Positions 1-6,979 of a stretch of 9,174 bases of DNA are shown here, piece after piece. Numbering within the stretch: position 1 is the first letter of the stretch; the number at the start of each line of letters is the position of its first letter. The position numbers and the translations under genes are program-made. The notes below the pieces were generated by a model that saw nothing but the letters and a program-made list of their open reading frames with translations, did not search any database and was not told where the DNA came from. Origin of the DNA: Clostridiales bacterium (GTDB lineage Bacteria > Bacillota > Clostridia > Christensenellales > Borkfalkiaceae); NCBI GenBank assembly GCA_021635425.1, contig JAJWOJ010000055.1:1-9174 (forward strand), read 5' to 3'.

Positions 1-1
1 A

Positions 2-1186
2 TTGTACTACGCAGGGCTTAACTTTATGCCGATGATCTGTACTTTGCCGAAATCGGGTATGCTTACCGAAGCGGAAAAATCCTACATTTCCCGCGACCTT
101 ACCGACAGCAAATGGTGGGGCAAAATCGACGAGCTTATGCAGGAATATAATATGGTTTATTATTTCTCCGAGCTTTCGGGTCTTGCGAACGACCACGAAT
201 CGTCCGTCCGCCGCGAGTCGATGATAAATTCCGACGCCGTTGCCGACGCTCGTAAAATTATCCCCAACCTTAAAAACTGCGTAGGCGTTAAACTGGTAGA
301 CGAACCTGCATTGTCTTCTTTCGACGAGTTCGCCAAGTGGGCGAGATATTACGCGAGAATTACCGACGCGGACGGCAATCTTTTAGGTCTCGACGCGCTC
401 GTAAACCATATCGGCAGCTACGAATATATGGCGGAATGGGTAAAAAAGGCGGGCAGAGAAGTAAATATGATAAGTTTCGACGCTTATCCGTTCTTAAACG
501 GCGGCGTAAACTACGCGACTCTTGCCCTTATGGATCAGGTCCGTCAGCTTGCGAACTCTAAAAATATGAGAATTGCGATGTATCCGCAGTCCTGCGCGTG
601 GGCGGGGGCGAGAATGCCTAATCTCAACGAAATTATCTGGCATTTCAACACCAATCTTGCTCTCGGAGCTACGCAGTTCACCTATTTCAATTACACTATG
701 TACCCTGCGGAAGGTTGTTCGGACGCTATTTTTGCGATCGACGGATCGGTTCTTCACCCGGAACTTCTCGAAGGACTTACCGAGTATCATAAGCAGATCC
801 GCGCGCTCGACGCTAACGTAAGACTTACCGAATATAAGGTTACGGAATCATATATGACAAGCTCGCAGATAGGTATAAAAATGCTTCCCGCGACGGGCTT
901 CGTAATCAATAAAGAAGGTCTCGGTTCGACCGATCTTCTTATCACGAAGTTTCGGTCCAACGATTACGAATCCCCCGTTTACTATGTCAACATCGTAAAC
1001 AATTCCTTCGAAAAGGCAATGTACGATCAGGAATTCCTCCTCGACGACGACGCGAATATCGATCACCTCGAAACGTATAACTACAAGACCGGTAAATTCG
1101 AGCCGCTGGACGTCGTAAACAATTCGTTCATAATGTCGCTCGAAGCTTCGGAAGCGGCGTTCATCAAAGTCGTCGAAGCCGCATAA
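2..1186 (+). CDS. Glycoside-hydrolase-like TIM-barrel protein, C-terminal part (5' truncated by window)
   Basis: The reading frame is open from the first bases, and the leading TTG is probably an internal leucine codon, so the N-terminus lies outside the window. The visible 394 residues show the pattern of clan-A-like glycosidases. There is a VGVKLVDEP strand (visible residues 94-102; D100 and E101 could hold an acid/base position), followed by SFDAYPF (158-164) and MPNLNEIIWHFN (205-216). A barrel-end strand GATQFTYFNY (222-231) comes next, then an IDGSVLHPELLEGL helix (246-259). From about residue 285 the protein becomes a beta-rich tail (VYYVNIVNNSF; a second VVNNSF near 371), like the C-terminal beta-sandwich of GH42-like and related enzymes. 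The role inferred is hydrolysis of a glycoside taken up by the downstream importer. No signal peptide can be judged. The exact family and substrate are not recognisable, and the catalytic residues are guesses from motif position. The stop is TAA at 1184-1186. Confidence 0.72.
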   Translation: MYYAGLNFMPMICTLPKSGMLTEAEKSYISRDLTDSKWWGKIDELMQEYNMVYYFSELSGLANDHESSVRRESMINSDAVADARKIIPNLKNCVGVKLVDEPALSSFDEFAKWARYYARITDADGNLLGLDALVNHIGSYEYMAEWVKKAGREVNMISFDAYPFLNGGVNYATLALMDQVRQLANSKNMRIAMYPQSCAWAGARMPNLNEIIWHFNTNLALGATQFTYFNYTMYPAEGCSDAIFAIDGSVLHPELLEGLTEYHKQIRALDANVRLTEYKVTESYMTSSQIGIKMLPATGFVINKEGLGSTDLLITKFRSNDYESPVYYVNIVNNSFEKAMYDQEFLLDDDANIDHLETYNYKTGKFEPLDVVNNSFIMSLEASEAAFIKVVEAA

Positions 1187-1189
1187 GCC

Positions 1190-1238
1190 GAGCCTGGCAG
1201 AGCCGAATAAAACGAGCCGGACGGAGCCGAACAAAACC
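1190..1238 (+). repeat. Two tandem copies of a ~24-nt GAGCC-rich unit just after the hydrolase stop
   Basis: Copy 1 is 1190-1213 and copy 2 is 1214-1238. They match at 20 of the first 24 positions, and each unit itself holds two GAGCC starts (1190, 1200, 1214, 1224). A fifth partial GAGC start is at 1239. Each unit ends in an A-rich stretch, AATAAAAC or AACAAAAC. The repeat begins four bases after the stop codon and lies in noncoding sequence. No function is recognised; slippage-type duplication is the simplest explanation. Confidence 0.75.
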
Positions 1239-1281
1239 GAGCGGTCAAAAACGGCAAAAGGCTTTAATCGGTTGATAAAAA

Positions 1282-1306
1282 TCGCCCCGAAAGGAAAACG
1301 GGGCGA
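1282..1306 (-). terminator. GC stem-loop with T-tract on the minus strand (possible terminator)
   Basis: TCGCCCCG (1282-1289) and CGGGGCGA (1299-1306) are perfect 8-bp complements around a 9-nt loop. Read on the + strand the hairpin is followed by AGATATC with no T-run, so it does not look like a terminator for the hydrolase gene. Read on the minus strand it is followed directly by TTTTT (complement of 1277-1281), the layout of an intrinsic terminator. GATA (1274-1277) can also pair with TATC (1310-1313) beyond a small internal loop. It could limit antisense transcription entering the hydrolase gene, or act in + strand mRNA as a stability or processing stem. No minus-strand gene is credible here. 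Confidence 0.45.
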
Positions 1307-1319
1307 AGATATCGGAAGA

Positions 1320-1351
1320 CATCGGAAAGTAAAAAACATCAGAAAGTAAAA
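1320..1351 (+). repeat. Direct repeat CATCRGAAAGTAAAA, two copies 17 bp apart
   Basis: CATCGGAAAGTAAAA (1320-1334) and CATCAGAAAGTAAAA (1337-1351) match at 14 of 15 positions. A shorter related piece, ATATCGGAAGAC, ends at 1320. The repeat directly precedes the start of the PhnP-like gene. It could be a binding site or only a local duplication. No convincing -35/-10 pair was seen in the gap 1187-1365. Confidence 0.55.
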
Positions 1352-1365
1352 GAAGACAGATAACA

Positions 1366-2235
1366 ATGAAAATTACCGTTTTGGGTTGCAGCGCGTCGGA
1401 GGGAATCCCCGCCATATTCTGCAATTGCGATCTTTGCAGACAAGCGCGCGAGCGTAAAATTTACAGAACGCGCAGTCAGATACTGATAAACGACGATATG
1501 CTCGTGGATTTCCCGCCCGACACTTATTATCGTTCGCTGGTAATGGGCGTGGAACTCGGAAAAATCGAAAACATACTCGTTACGCACAGCCATTGCGACC
1601 ATTTCTATGCGGACGATTTCTTTGCGAGAGGAGACTGGTCGTCGTTCTGCCTGCCGGTGGAGACGGTTACCATTCACGGAAACACCGCGATAAGAAACGC
1701 TTTCGAAAGAAACGGATACGCGAAGAAAAAGGGTACTTACGTACACGAATCCCGCGGAATGATAAACGGTTATAACGTTTACGATCAGAGCAGCGAATAC
1801 ACCGTTCATAAGCCTTTCGAAACGTTCACGGCGGGGAAATACGTCGTTACGGCGTTGCCCGCGAAACATATCCCCGAGGAAAACTGTTTCATATATCTGG
1901 TGCGCGAGGGTGATAAAACCTTGCTTTACGCCACCGATACGGGATATTTCAAGAGAAGCGTGTTCGATTATTTCGTAAAAAACGGAATAAAGCTCGACGC
2001 GATGATCGTCGATTCCACTTACGGGCTTGTTTGTTCTTCGGATAAAGCGCATATGAACTTTTTCGATAACGACGAGCTCAGAAAAGAACTTATGTCTCTC
2101 GGAATCATAGACGAGAAGACGCAGTGCTATTTAACTCACATTTTCCACGGCGCGGCAAAAGACCTCGATTTGCTCGAGAAAGCCGTTCCGGAAGGTTATA
2201 CGTTGCTTCGCGACGGATATACGTTTACGATTTAA
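1366..2235 (+). CDS. PhnP-like metallo-beta-lactamase-fold phosphodiesterase
   Basis: This 289-aa protein is full length for the MBL fold. The hydrolytic metal site is visible: HSHCDH (residues 74-79) is the HxHxDH motif, H168 lies in AKHIP, D191 in ATDTGYF, and H258 in THIFHG. A second, PhnP-specific signature is also present. CNC and a third Cys (C19, C21, C24) together with H261, three residues after H258, match the Cys3-His structural zinc site of Escherichia coli PhnP. PhnP is the phosphoribosyl 1,2-cyclic phosphate phosphodiesterase of the C-P lyase pathway. No other phosphonate gene is visible, so a different cyclic phosphodiester or phospho-sugar substrate is plausible; that is inference. 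There is no signal peptide, so it is cytoplasmic. The start ATG at 1366 has only a weak purine-rich leader (AGAAGACAGA). Only 24 nt separate it from the AraC gene, suggesting cotranscription. Confidence 0.85.
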   Translation: MKITVLGCSASEGIPAIFCNCDLCRQARERKIYRTRSQILINDDMLVDFPPDTYYRSLVMGVELGKIENILVTHSHCDHFYADDFFARGDWSSFCLPVETVTIHGNTAIRNAFERNGYAKKKGTYVHESRGMINGYNVYDQSSEYTVHKPFETFTAGKYVVTALPAKHIPEENCFIYLVREGDKTLLYATDTGYFKRSVFDYFVKNGIKLDAMIVDSTYGLVCSSDKAHMNFFDNDELRKELMSLGIIDEKTQCYLTHIFHGAAKDLDLLEKAVPEGYTLLRDGYTFTI

Positions 2236-2259
2236 CTTTAATTCGGTAAGGTAAAGAAT

Positions 2260-3087
2260 ATGGTTAATTTTGTAGCGGATAACGTCGGGTTCAACGACGT
2301 AAATCTGCGAAATCTTAAAATCGAATATACGAAAGCGGAAACGGTCGGCGGCTCGGAAACGATAAAATACCCGTTCGACAGCCTGTGTTTCGTGGCGAAC
2401 GGAACGGGGTTTGCAAGCTCGGGCGGAAAAACCTGGCGCGACCTTTCCCGCGGGGAAACCGTATACGTCAGGAAGAACGAAGAGTTTACTTTCGTTTCCA
2501 CGGGAACGGACGAATTCGAAATTTATTCCGTTATCGTCGACACCTACGGAAACGACGACTTTTTCGGCGCGATAGGGTTTTCGAACGAAAAGAGGGTGTG
2601 TTCGCTCGACGGAAAAATGACCGTCGTCGAAGAGATTTACAAAACGGCGAAAAAGGGTAATTCCGCTTCCGCATACGAGAGCGTGGGTAAGTTTTTCGAA
2701 GTGATTTCTTATTTCGCGCAAGCGTCCGAGGGCGAAGAAAAGCCACGTACGGACGAAAACGAATACGTTGCGAAAGCTAAGGAATTCATTCATATGCAGT
2801 ATCACCTTGACATAAACGTCACGATAATCGCCGAAGCCGTTTATCTCAACAGATCATATTTCAGCACGATGTTCAAAAGCGTGACGGGGGTTTCTCCGCT
2901 CGAATATCTGATAGATTTCAGAATAAAACAGGCGTGCAAACTCCTTGCGATGGGCAAGGGCGTAACGGATACCGCGATGCTTACGGGATTTAATTCCGCT
3001 TCGGCGTTCGCGGCGCACTTTAAAAGAAAAATGAAAGAAACGCCTTCAGAATACAGAGCGAAGGCGATTTCAGGAGGAAAGAAATGA
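2260..3087 (+). CDS. AraC-family transcriptional regulator
   Basis: This 275-aa cytoplasmic regulator has two domains. Residues about 35-95 are beta-rich with a cupin-like sensor pattern (LCFVANGTGF, then LSRGETVYV and FTFVSTG), the usual effector-binding half of AraC proteins. Residues about 168-268 form the DNA-binding half with two helix-turn-helix units. The first spans about 187-206 (VTIIAEAVYLNRSYFSTMFK) and continues into the family's TGVSPLEYLIDFRIKQACKLL segment. The second lies at about 235-255, followed by the characteristic FKRKMKETPSEYR ending. The start ATG 2260 follows a GGTAAGGTAAAG leader that can act as a ribosome binding site. Its TGA overlaps the ATG of the binding-protein gene (ATGA, 3084-3087), so the two are translationally coupled. 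The likely role is to sense the imported sugar and control this locus; ligand and operator are unknown. Confidence 0.93.
   Translation: MVNFVADNVGFNDVNLRNLKIEYTKAETVGGSETIKYPFDSLCFVANGTGFASSGGKTWRDLSRGETVYVRKNEEFTFVSTGTDEFEIYSVIVDTYGNDDFFGAIGFSNEKRVCSLDGKMTVVEEIYKTAKKGNSASAYESVGKFFEVISYFAQASEGEEKPRTDENEYVAKAKEFIHMQYHLDINVTIIAEAVYLNRSYFSTMFKSVTGVSPLEYLIDFRIKQACKLLAMGKGVTDTAMLTGFNSASAFAAHFKRKMKETPSEYRAKAISGGKK
3072..3078 (+). promoter_or_regulatory. Strong ribosome binding site inside the end of the AraC gene
   Basis: AGGAGGA lies five bases before the ATG at 3084 and inside the last codons of the regulator gene. It fixes the start of the binding-protein gene at the ATGA overlap and supports coupled or boosted translation of the abundant lipoprotein relative to the regulator. 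Confidence 0.85.
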
Positions 3088-4919
3088 AAAAAGTAAGTAA
3101 AATTTTATCAGCGGCAATGGCGGTATGTATGCTTGCGACTGTGGGGGCTTCCTGCGGAAGAGACACCGGCGGAACAAGCGTAGACACCACGAAAGTTCAG
3201 CTCCTCGTCGGTAACTTCAACGGCGGATACGGAAACGCCTGGCTTAATAAGGCGGTAAAAAGATTCACCGAAAAATACAAGGATTACGATTTCGGAAACG
3301 GAAAGAAGGGCGTTCAGATCACTATCGACGACAGCCCGCGTTATTCGGGTAAGATCGAAAACACCATGTCGAGCTGGGCGCAGAACGTTATTCTTGCCGA
3401 AAACGTCAACTATTACAACCTTGTGGACATCAAGGACGCTTCGAGCAAATACCTCGTCGACATCTCCGACGTAGTGAACACGCCCGTAAATCAGGATTTC
3501 ATCACCGGTAGCGTCGATTCCGCTTACGCAAACGATACCAAGACCATCGGCGAGATAATGAACGGCGAAATGAGAGACTATCTCAACGCGGACGAAAACG
3601 GAAAATATTACGGCGTACCTTTCTATGAGGCAACCGTAGGTATCGTTTACGACCTTGACGTGTTTGAAAAATACGGATTTTATTACGCTGCGGAAGGCTA
3701 CGGCGACGCGGAAGGCTTTATTCAGGACACTGACGGAAACTGGATCGGCGAAGGCGGAAAAGTCGTAGGGAAAGCAAGCGAAATGAGCTATACGGACGCT
3801 TTGAAAGCCGGCGTTAAGCTCGGCAACGGACCCGACGGAAAAGCGGGAACGTATGACGACGGCTGCGCCGCGACTTACGACGATTTCTTCAAGCTTTGTC
3901 TCCGTATGAACGCACGCGACGTATTCCCCCTTACCTGGCCCGGGGCGCAGGAAACATTGAGATACCTCAATTACCTTGCTTATAACCTCTGGACGGATTA
4001 CGAAGGCGTAGATCAGATGGGTCTTAACTATTCTCTTTCGGGAACGGCGAGCGACCTTATCAAACTCGACACTTATAACTCCGCTACGGGAACTTACGAA
4101 ACCGAATCGGTTGCCGTCACCGACGCCAACGGTTACGAACTTCAGCGTCAGGCAGGAAAGTACGAAGCGATCAACTTCATCAAGAGAATACTTTCCGACG
4201 AGAGAAATTTCGACCCCAAAACGTGCGTAAGCGATACGAGCCAGAAGGACGCCGAAAGACGGTTCATTCTCTCCGCCGCTCCCGACATCAAGGACAGAGC
4301 GATGCTTATCGACGGAAGCTGGTGGCAGAACGAAGCGAAGAATATGTTCGAGGATATGGCTGTCGATTACAATAACGACGCGTATCGCGCGGAAAACCGC
4401 CGCTTCGGGCTTTTGCCCCTTCCCAAGGCTAACGCAAGCAAGGTCGGCGAAGAGTCCGCTCTTGCGTTCAACACCGCAACGGTAATTTTCGTTAATAAAA
4501 AGACGACTACGGACGAAACGACGTTAAAGGTCGCAAAGCAGTTCATCAAGTTCCTTCACACTCACGAATCGCTTTACGAATTCACTTCCACGACTTCTTC
4601 GGCTCGTCCTTACACGTACGACCTTTCGGACGCGGAGAAATCCACGCTCACGAGCGTTGCAAAACATAACTACGAACTTCACTCTGCGACGAATTTCGTA
4701 TTCCCGTACTCCAAGCAGACGATCGTCCGCTCCAACTACGATAGATTCTCCTGCTCGGGCTACCTTGTTTTCCAGGCTTACGGACAGCAGGAAACGATAC
4801 TCGCTCAGAGATTTCTCACCAACAAGGACACTACCTCGTGGGACTACTTCACGTCTATGGTAAAATGTCAGGGTAAGGAGTTCTGGGAAACCAATTTCGG
4901 TAAAGATATCGGTAAATAA
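3084..4919 (+). CDS. Extracellular solute-binding lipoprotein of a CUT1-type ABC sugar importer
   Basis: This 611-aa protein starts with a lipoprotein signal: positive MKKVSK, a hydrophobic run, then GASC with lipidated Cys24. Glycine at -3 is less usual than leucine, but the context fits. Family 1 binding-protein hallmarks follow: YYGVPFYEATVGIVYDLDVF (175-194), RAMLIDGSWWQNEA (405-418), RRFGLLPLPKA (439-449), and an AKQFIKFLHTHESLYEF helix (484-500). At about 611 residues it is longer than typical family 1 binders of roughly 420. The extra length includes an insert with GPDGKAGTYDDG (249-260), whose Asp/Gly spacing suggests a calcium-binding loop, and a region about 310-360. It should be anchored outside the cytoplasmic membrane and deliver an oligosaccharide or glycoside to the two permeases. 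The ligand cannot be read from the sequence. Confidence 0.93.
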   Translation: MKKVSKILSAAMAVCMLATVGASCGRDTGGTSVDTTKVQLLVGNFNGGYGNAWLNKAVKRFTEKYKDYDFGNGKKGVQITIDDSPRYSGKIENTMSSWAQNVILAENVNYYNLVDIKDASSKYLVDISDVVNTPVNQDFITGSVDSAYANDTKTIGEIMNGEMRDYLNADENGKYYGVPFYEATVGIVYDLDVFEKYGFYYAAEGYGDAEGFIQDTDGNWIGEGGKVVGKASEMSYTDALKAGVKLGNGPDGKAGTYDDGCAATYDDFFKLCLRMNARDVFPLTWPGAQETLRYLNYLAYNLWTDYEGVDQMGLNYSLSGTASDLIKLDTYNSATGTYETESVAVTDANGYELQRQAGKYEAINFIKRILSDERNFDPKTCVSDTSQKDAERRFILSAAPDIKDRAMLIDGSWWQNEAKNMFEDMAVDYNNDAYRAENRRFGLLPLPKANASKVGEESALAFNTATVIFVNKKTTTDETTLKVAKQFIKFLHTHESLYEFTSTTSSARPYTYDLSDAEKSTLTSVAKHNYELHSATNFVFPYSKQTIVRSNYDRFSCSGYLVFQAYGQQETILAQRFLTNKDTTSWDYFTSMVKCQGKEFWETNFGKDIGK

Positions 4920-4954
4920 TCCGTAAAGGATAATTCTATAAACGAAGTGTAACA

Positions 4955-5971
4955 ATGCGAAAAAGAACAAAATCTGAAAAGCCGACCTTATTCGAAAAGG
5001 CGGTAAACAGCCTCGGGTGGGCGTGGTACTCTTTGAAACTCAAAGTATCCTCGCTCTTCCCGAAGCGGGAAAAAATAGCCAAACTCGGCGCAAAAAGAAG
5101 AAAAGACGCGTTTTTCGTTTACGGAATGCTTCTTTTGCCGCTTATTCAGTTCGGAATTTTCTATATCGGGGTTAATATCAACTCGATATTGATGACTTTC
5201 CAGAACTATGTCGACGGCGAATATCAATGGGCGGGTTTTTATAACTTCGAATTTGTCTGGAAGGACTTCATAAGTCAGGATATTTTCGGCAGCGTAGTCA
5301 AAAACTCCGTGTTGTCGTTTGTCATAGTGCAGCTTATGTCGCCGCTCATTTTGTTTGCGACATACTTTATTTACAGAAAATTCGTAGGGTACAGATTTTT
5401 CAAAATAATGCTGTTTTTGCCCACGATAATTTCGATAGTAATAACGGTTACGATTTACAAAAAGGTTTGCGACGTGGCTATCCCGGCTATCTGGTCGAAT
5501 CTTTTCAACATGAGCATACGAGGGCTTTTAAGTAACCCCGATACCCGATACGGGGCGGTTATGTTTTTCTATCTGTGGCTGAGTTTCGGAAGCTTAATGC
5601 TTATGTATCTCGGGGCGATGAACGGAATTTCCGATTCCATATCCGAAGCCGCGAGACTTGACGGCGCGAGCAATATTCAGGAGTTTATATACATCGTTTT
5701 CCCGATGATATATCCCACGTTCTCCACGCTTTTTTACACGTCCGTGGCAACGATATTCACAAACCAGATCAACTTGTATTCGTTGTGGGGAATTTCCGCG
5801 CCGCCCGCCGTTATGACGTTCGGTTACTACTTGTACAGAGAAGTTGTTATGGCCGGAGAAGCTCGTTATCCGGGCTTAGCTGCGCTCGGCGTTATGATGA
5901 CGCTCGTAGCTGCGCCGCTCACGTTCTTCTTCAAATGGTTGCTCCAAAAACTCGGACCGAAGGTGAACTGA
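4955..5971 (+). CDS. ABC sugar importer permease 1 (MalF/UgpA/LplB-type)
   Basis: This 338-aa inner-membrane protein has a long basic cytoplasmic N-terminus (about 50 residues ending GAKRRKD). About six membrane segments follow, near 54-76, 118-140, 148-168, 200-222, 247-268 and 306-330. The EAA loop that contacts the ATPase is clear: SISEAARLDGASNIQEF (228-244) with the invariant G at 237, followed by IYIVFPMIYP. The start ATG 4955 is preceded by only a weak purine stretch. The gap from the binding-protein gene is 35 nt with no terminator. It forms a heterodimer with the next gene's product. The ATPase partner is not encoded in the window. Confidence 0.94.
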   Translation: MRKRTKSEKPTLFEKAVNSLGWAWYSLKLKVSSLFPKREKIAKLGAKRRKDAFFVYGMLLLPLIQFGIFYIGVNINSILMTFQNYVDGEYQWAGFYNFEFVWKDFISQDIFGSVVKNSVLSFVIVQLMSPLILFATYFIYRKFVGYRFFKIMLFLPTIISIVITVTIYKKVCDVAIPAIWSNLFNMSIRGLLSNPDTRYGAVMFFYLWLSFGSLMLMYLGAMNGISDSISEAARLDGASNIQEFIYIVFPMIYPTFSTLFYTSVATIFTNQINLYSLWGISAPPAVMTFGYYLYREVVMAGEARYPGLAALGVMMTLVAAPLTFFFKWLLQKLGPKVN

Positions 5972-6861
5972 TGGAAAAACGAAAAAATAAATCGGGCGTT
6001 TCGCCCTTTGCCGTAATAGTATTCGTGTTGCTTATTCTTTACACGGCGTCGTTTCTGCTTCCCGTTTTATGGGGCGTAAACCTTTCGCTTAAAACGAACA
6101 ACAACGCGGAACTTCACCCGTTCGGGATAAATTTCCCGTTGCGTTTCGAAAATTACGCTACGGTATTCAAGGAATTCGCGGTTTCGGTTTACACCGATAC
6201 AGGCTCGCACACCTATTATATGGAGCATATGCTCTGGTTCACGCTCGTTTACGCGGTTGCGTGTTCGTTCGTGAACATAGCGGTAACCTGCCTCGTCGCG
6301 TATATCACCGCGCGTTTCGATTTCAAAATCTGCAGAATTATCGACGGTGTGGTAATCGTCGCGATGATTTTGCCGATAGTAGGATCTATGCCGAGCGAAC
6401 TGCGCATAATGCGCGCCCTCGGGATGTACGATTCCCTTTGGGGAATGATGATAATGAAAGCAAACTTCGTCGGCGGAACGACGTTCCTTATATTCAACGT
6501 CGCGTTCAAAGGTTTCCCGAAAGATTTCGAGGAAGCCGCCTGGATTGACGGCGCGAGCAACTTTACCGTTATGATGACGATAATGATGCCTATGATAAAA
6601 GCGACGTTCTCCACAATGTGGCTGCTTTCGTTCATAGGTTTCTGGAACGATTATCAGACTCCGCTTCTGTATTTCCCGTCCAAGCCCACGCTTTCTTACG
6701 GTTTGTTCAGATTTACGACCGACACGGCGGGCGTAGCCGGCACAAGCACGCCGCTCGCGCTTGCAACCTGTTTCCTTTTAATGATCCCCATTCTTATTGT
6801 GTTCTTGTTCACTTCGGAGAAACTCATAGGAAACGTGTCCGTAGGCGGACTTAAAGAGTGA
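5971..6861 (+). CDS. ABC sugar importer permease 2 (MalG/UgpE/LplC-type)
   Basis: This 296-aa protein starts at ATG 5971, sharing the A of the upstream TGA (TGATG), with GAAGGTGA as ribosome binding site just before. The frame stays open farther upstream, but that part only shadows permease 1, and the MEKRKNKSG start gives the normal length for this family. Six membrane segments are visible near 11-35, 88-112, 124-142, 156-178, 201-222 and 261-281. The EAA loop is FEEAAWIDGASNFTVMM (186-202). A WNDYQTPLLYF segment (225-235) and the C-terminal SEKLIGNVSVGGLKE are typical of MalG-like subunits. Its products would pair one-to-one with permease 1 through coupled translation. Confidence 0.94.
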   Translation: MEKRKNKSGVSPFAVIVFVLLILYTASFLLPVLWGVNLSLKTNNNAELHPFGINFPLRFENYATVFKEFAVSVYTDTGSHTYYMEHMLWFTLVYAVACSFVNIAVTCLVAYITARFDFKICRIIDGVVIVAMILPIVGSMPSELRIMRALGMYDSLWGMMIMKANFVGGTTFLIFNVAFKGFPKDFEEAAWIDGASNFTVMMTIMMPMIKATFSTMWLLSFIGFWNDYQTPLLYFPSKPTLSYGLFRFTTDTAGVAGTSTPLALATCFLLMIPILIVFLFTSEKLIGNVSVGGLKE

Positions 6862-6917
6862 TATCCCGTAAAACAGGAAATCAGACAGTTAAAAATTATT
6901 CCGTCCGTTTCTTTCAC

Positions 6918-6963
6918 TCGATAAAACGGAAAGGGCGGCGGATAAACTTCGATAAAATATCGA
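6918..6963 (+). promoter_or_regulatory. Candidate operator: duplicated TCGATAAAA and a perfect inverted repeat
   Basis: The 118-nt gap 6862-6979 contains TCGATAAAA at 6918-6926 and again at 6949-6957, 31 bp apart, about three helical turns. The second copy lies in a perfect palindrome TCGATA-AAA-TATCGA (6949-6963), just before the AAGGAG ribosome binding site (6965-6970) of the lipoprotein gene. TAAAAT at 6953-6958 resembles a -10 box, but no matching -35 was found. CCGTTT (6905-6910) can pair with AAACGG upstream of 6930. It could be a binding site for the AraC protein or another regulator. No terminator for the importer genes is evident. Confidence 0.4.
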
Positions 6964-6979
6964 CAAGGAGATATCTTAT

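Noticed and set aside
1190..1351. CRISPR array
   Set aside because: Only two copies of each short repeat, imperfect, adjacent or nearly adjacent, with no regular unique spacers and no cas genes.
848..1366. Minus-strand open frame of 172 codons spanning the hydrolase end and the repeat gap
   Set aside because: Its repeated VLFGS/RLVLFGS residues come only from the 24-nt DNA repeat. It overlaps a clear gene on the + strand and would run through the candidate minus-strand terminator.
1339..2052. Minus-strand open frame of 237 codons opposite the PhnP-like gene
   Set aside because: It lies inside a gene with intact catalytic motifs on the + strand and shows no domain of its own.
5785..5970. Upstream extension of the second permease
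   Set aside because: It overlaps permease 1 coding sequence and reads as basic low-quality protein. ATG 5971 has a ribosome binding site and gives the family's normal length.
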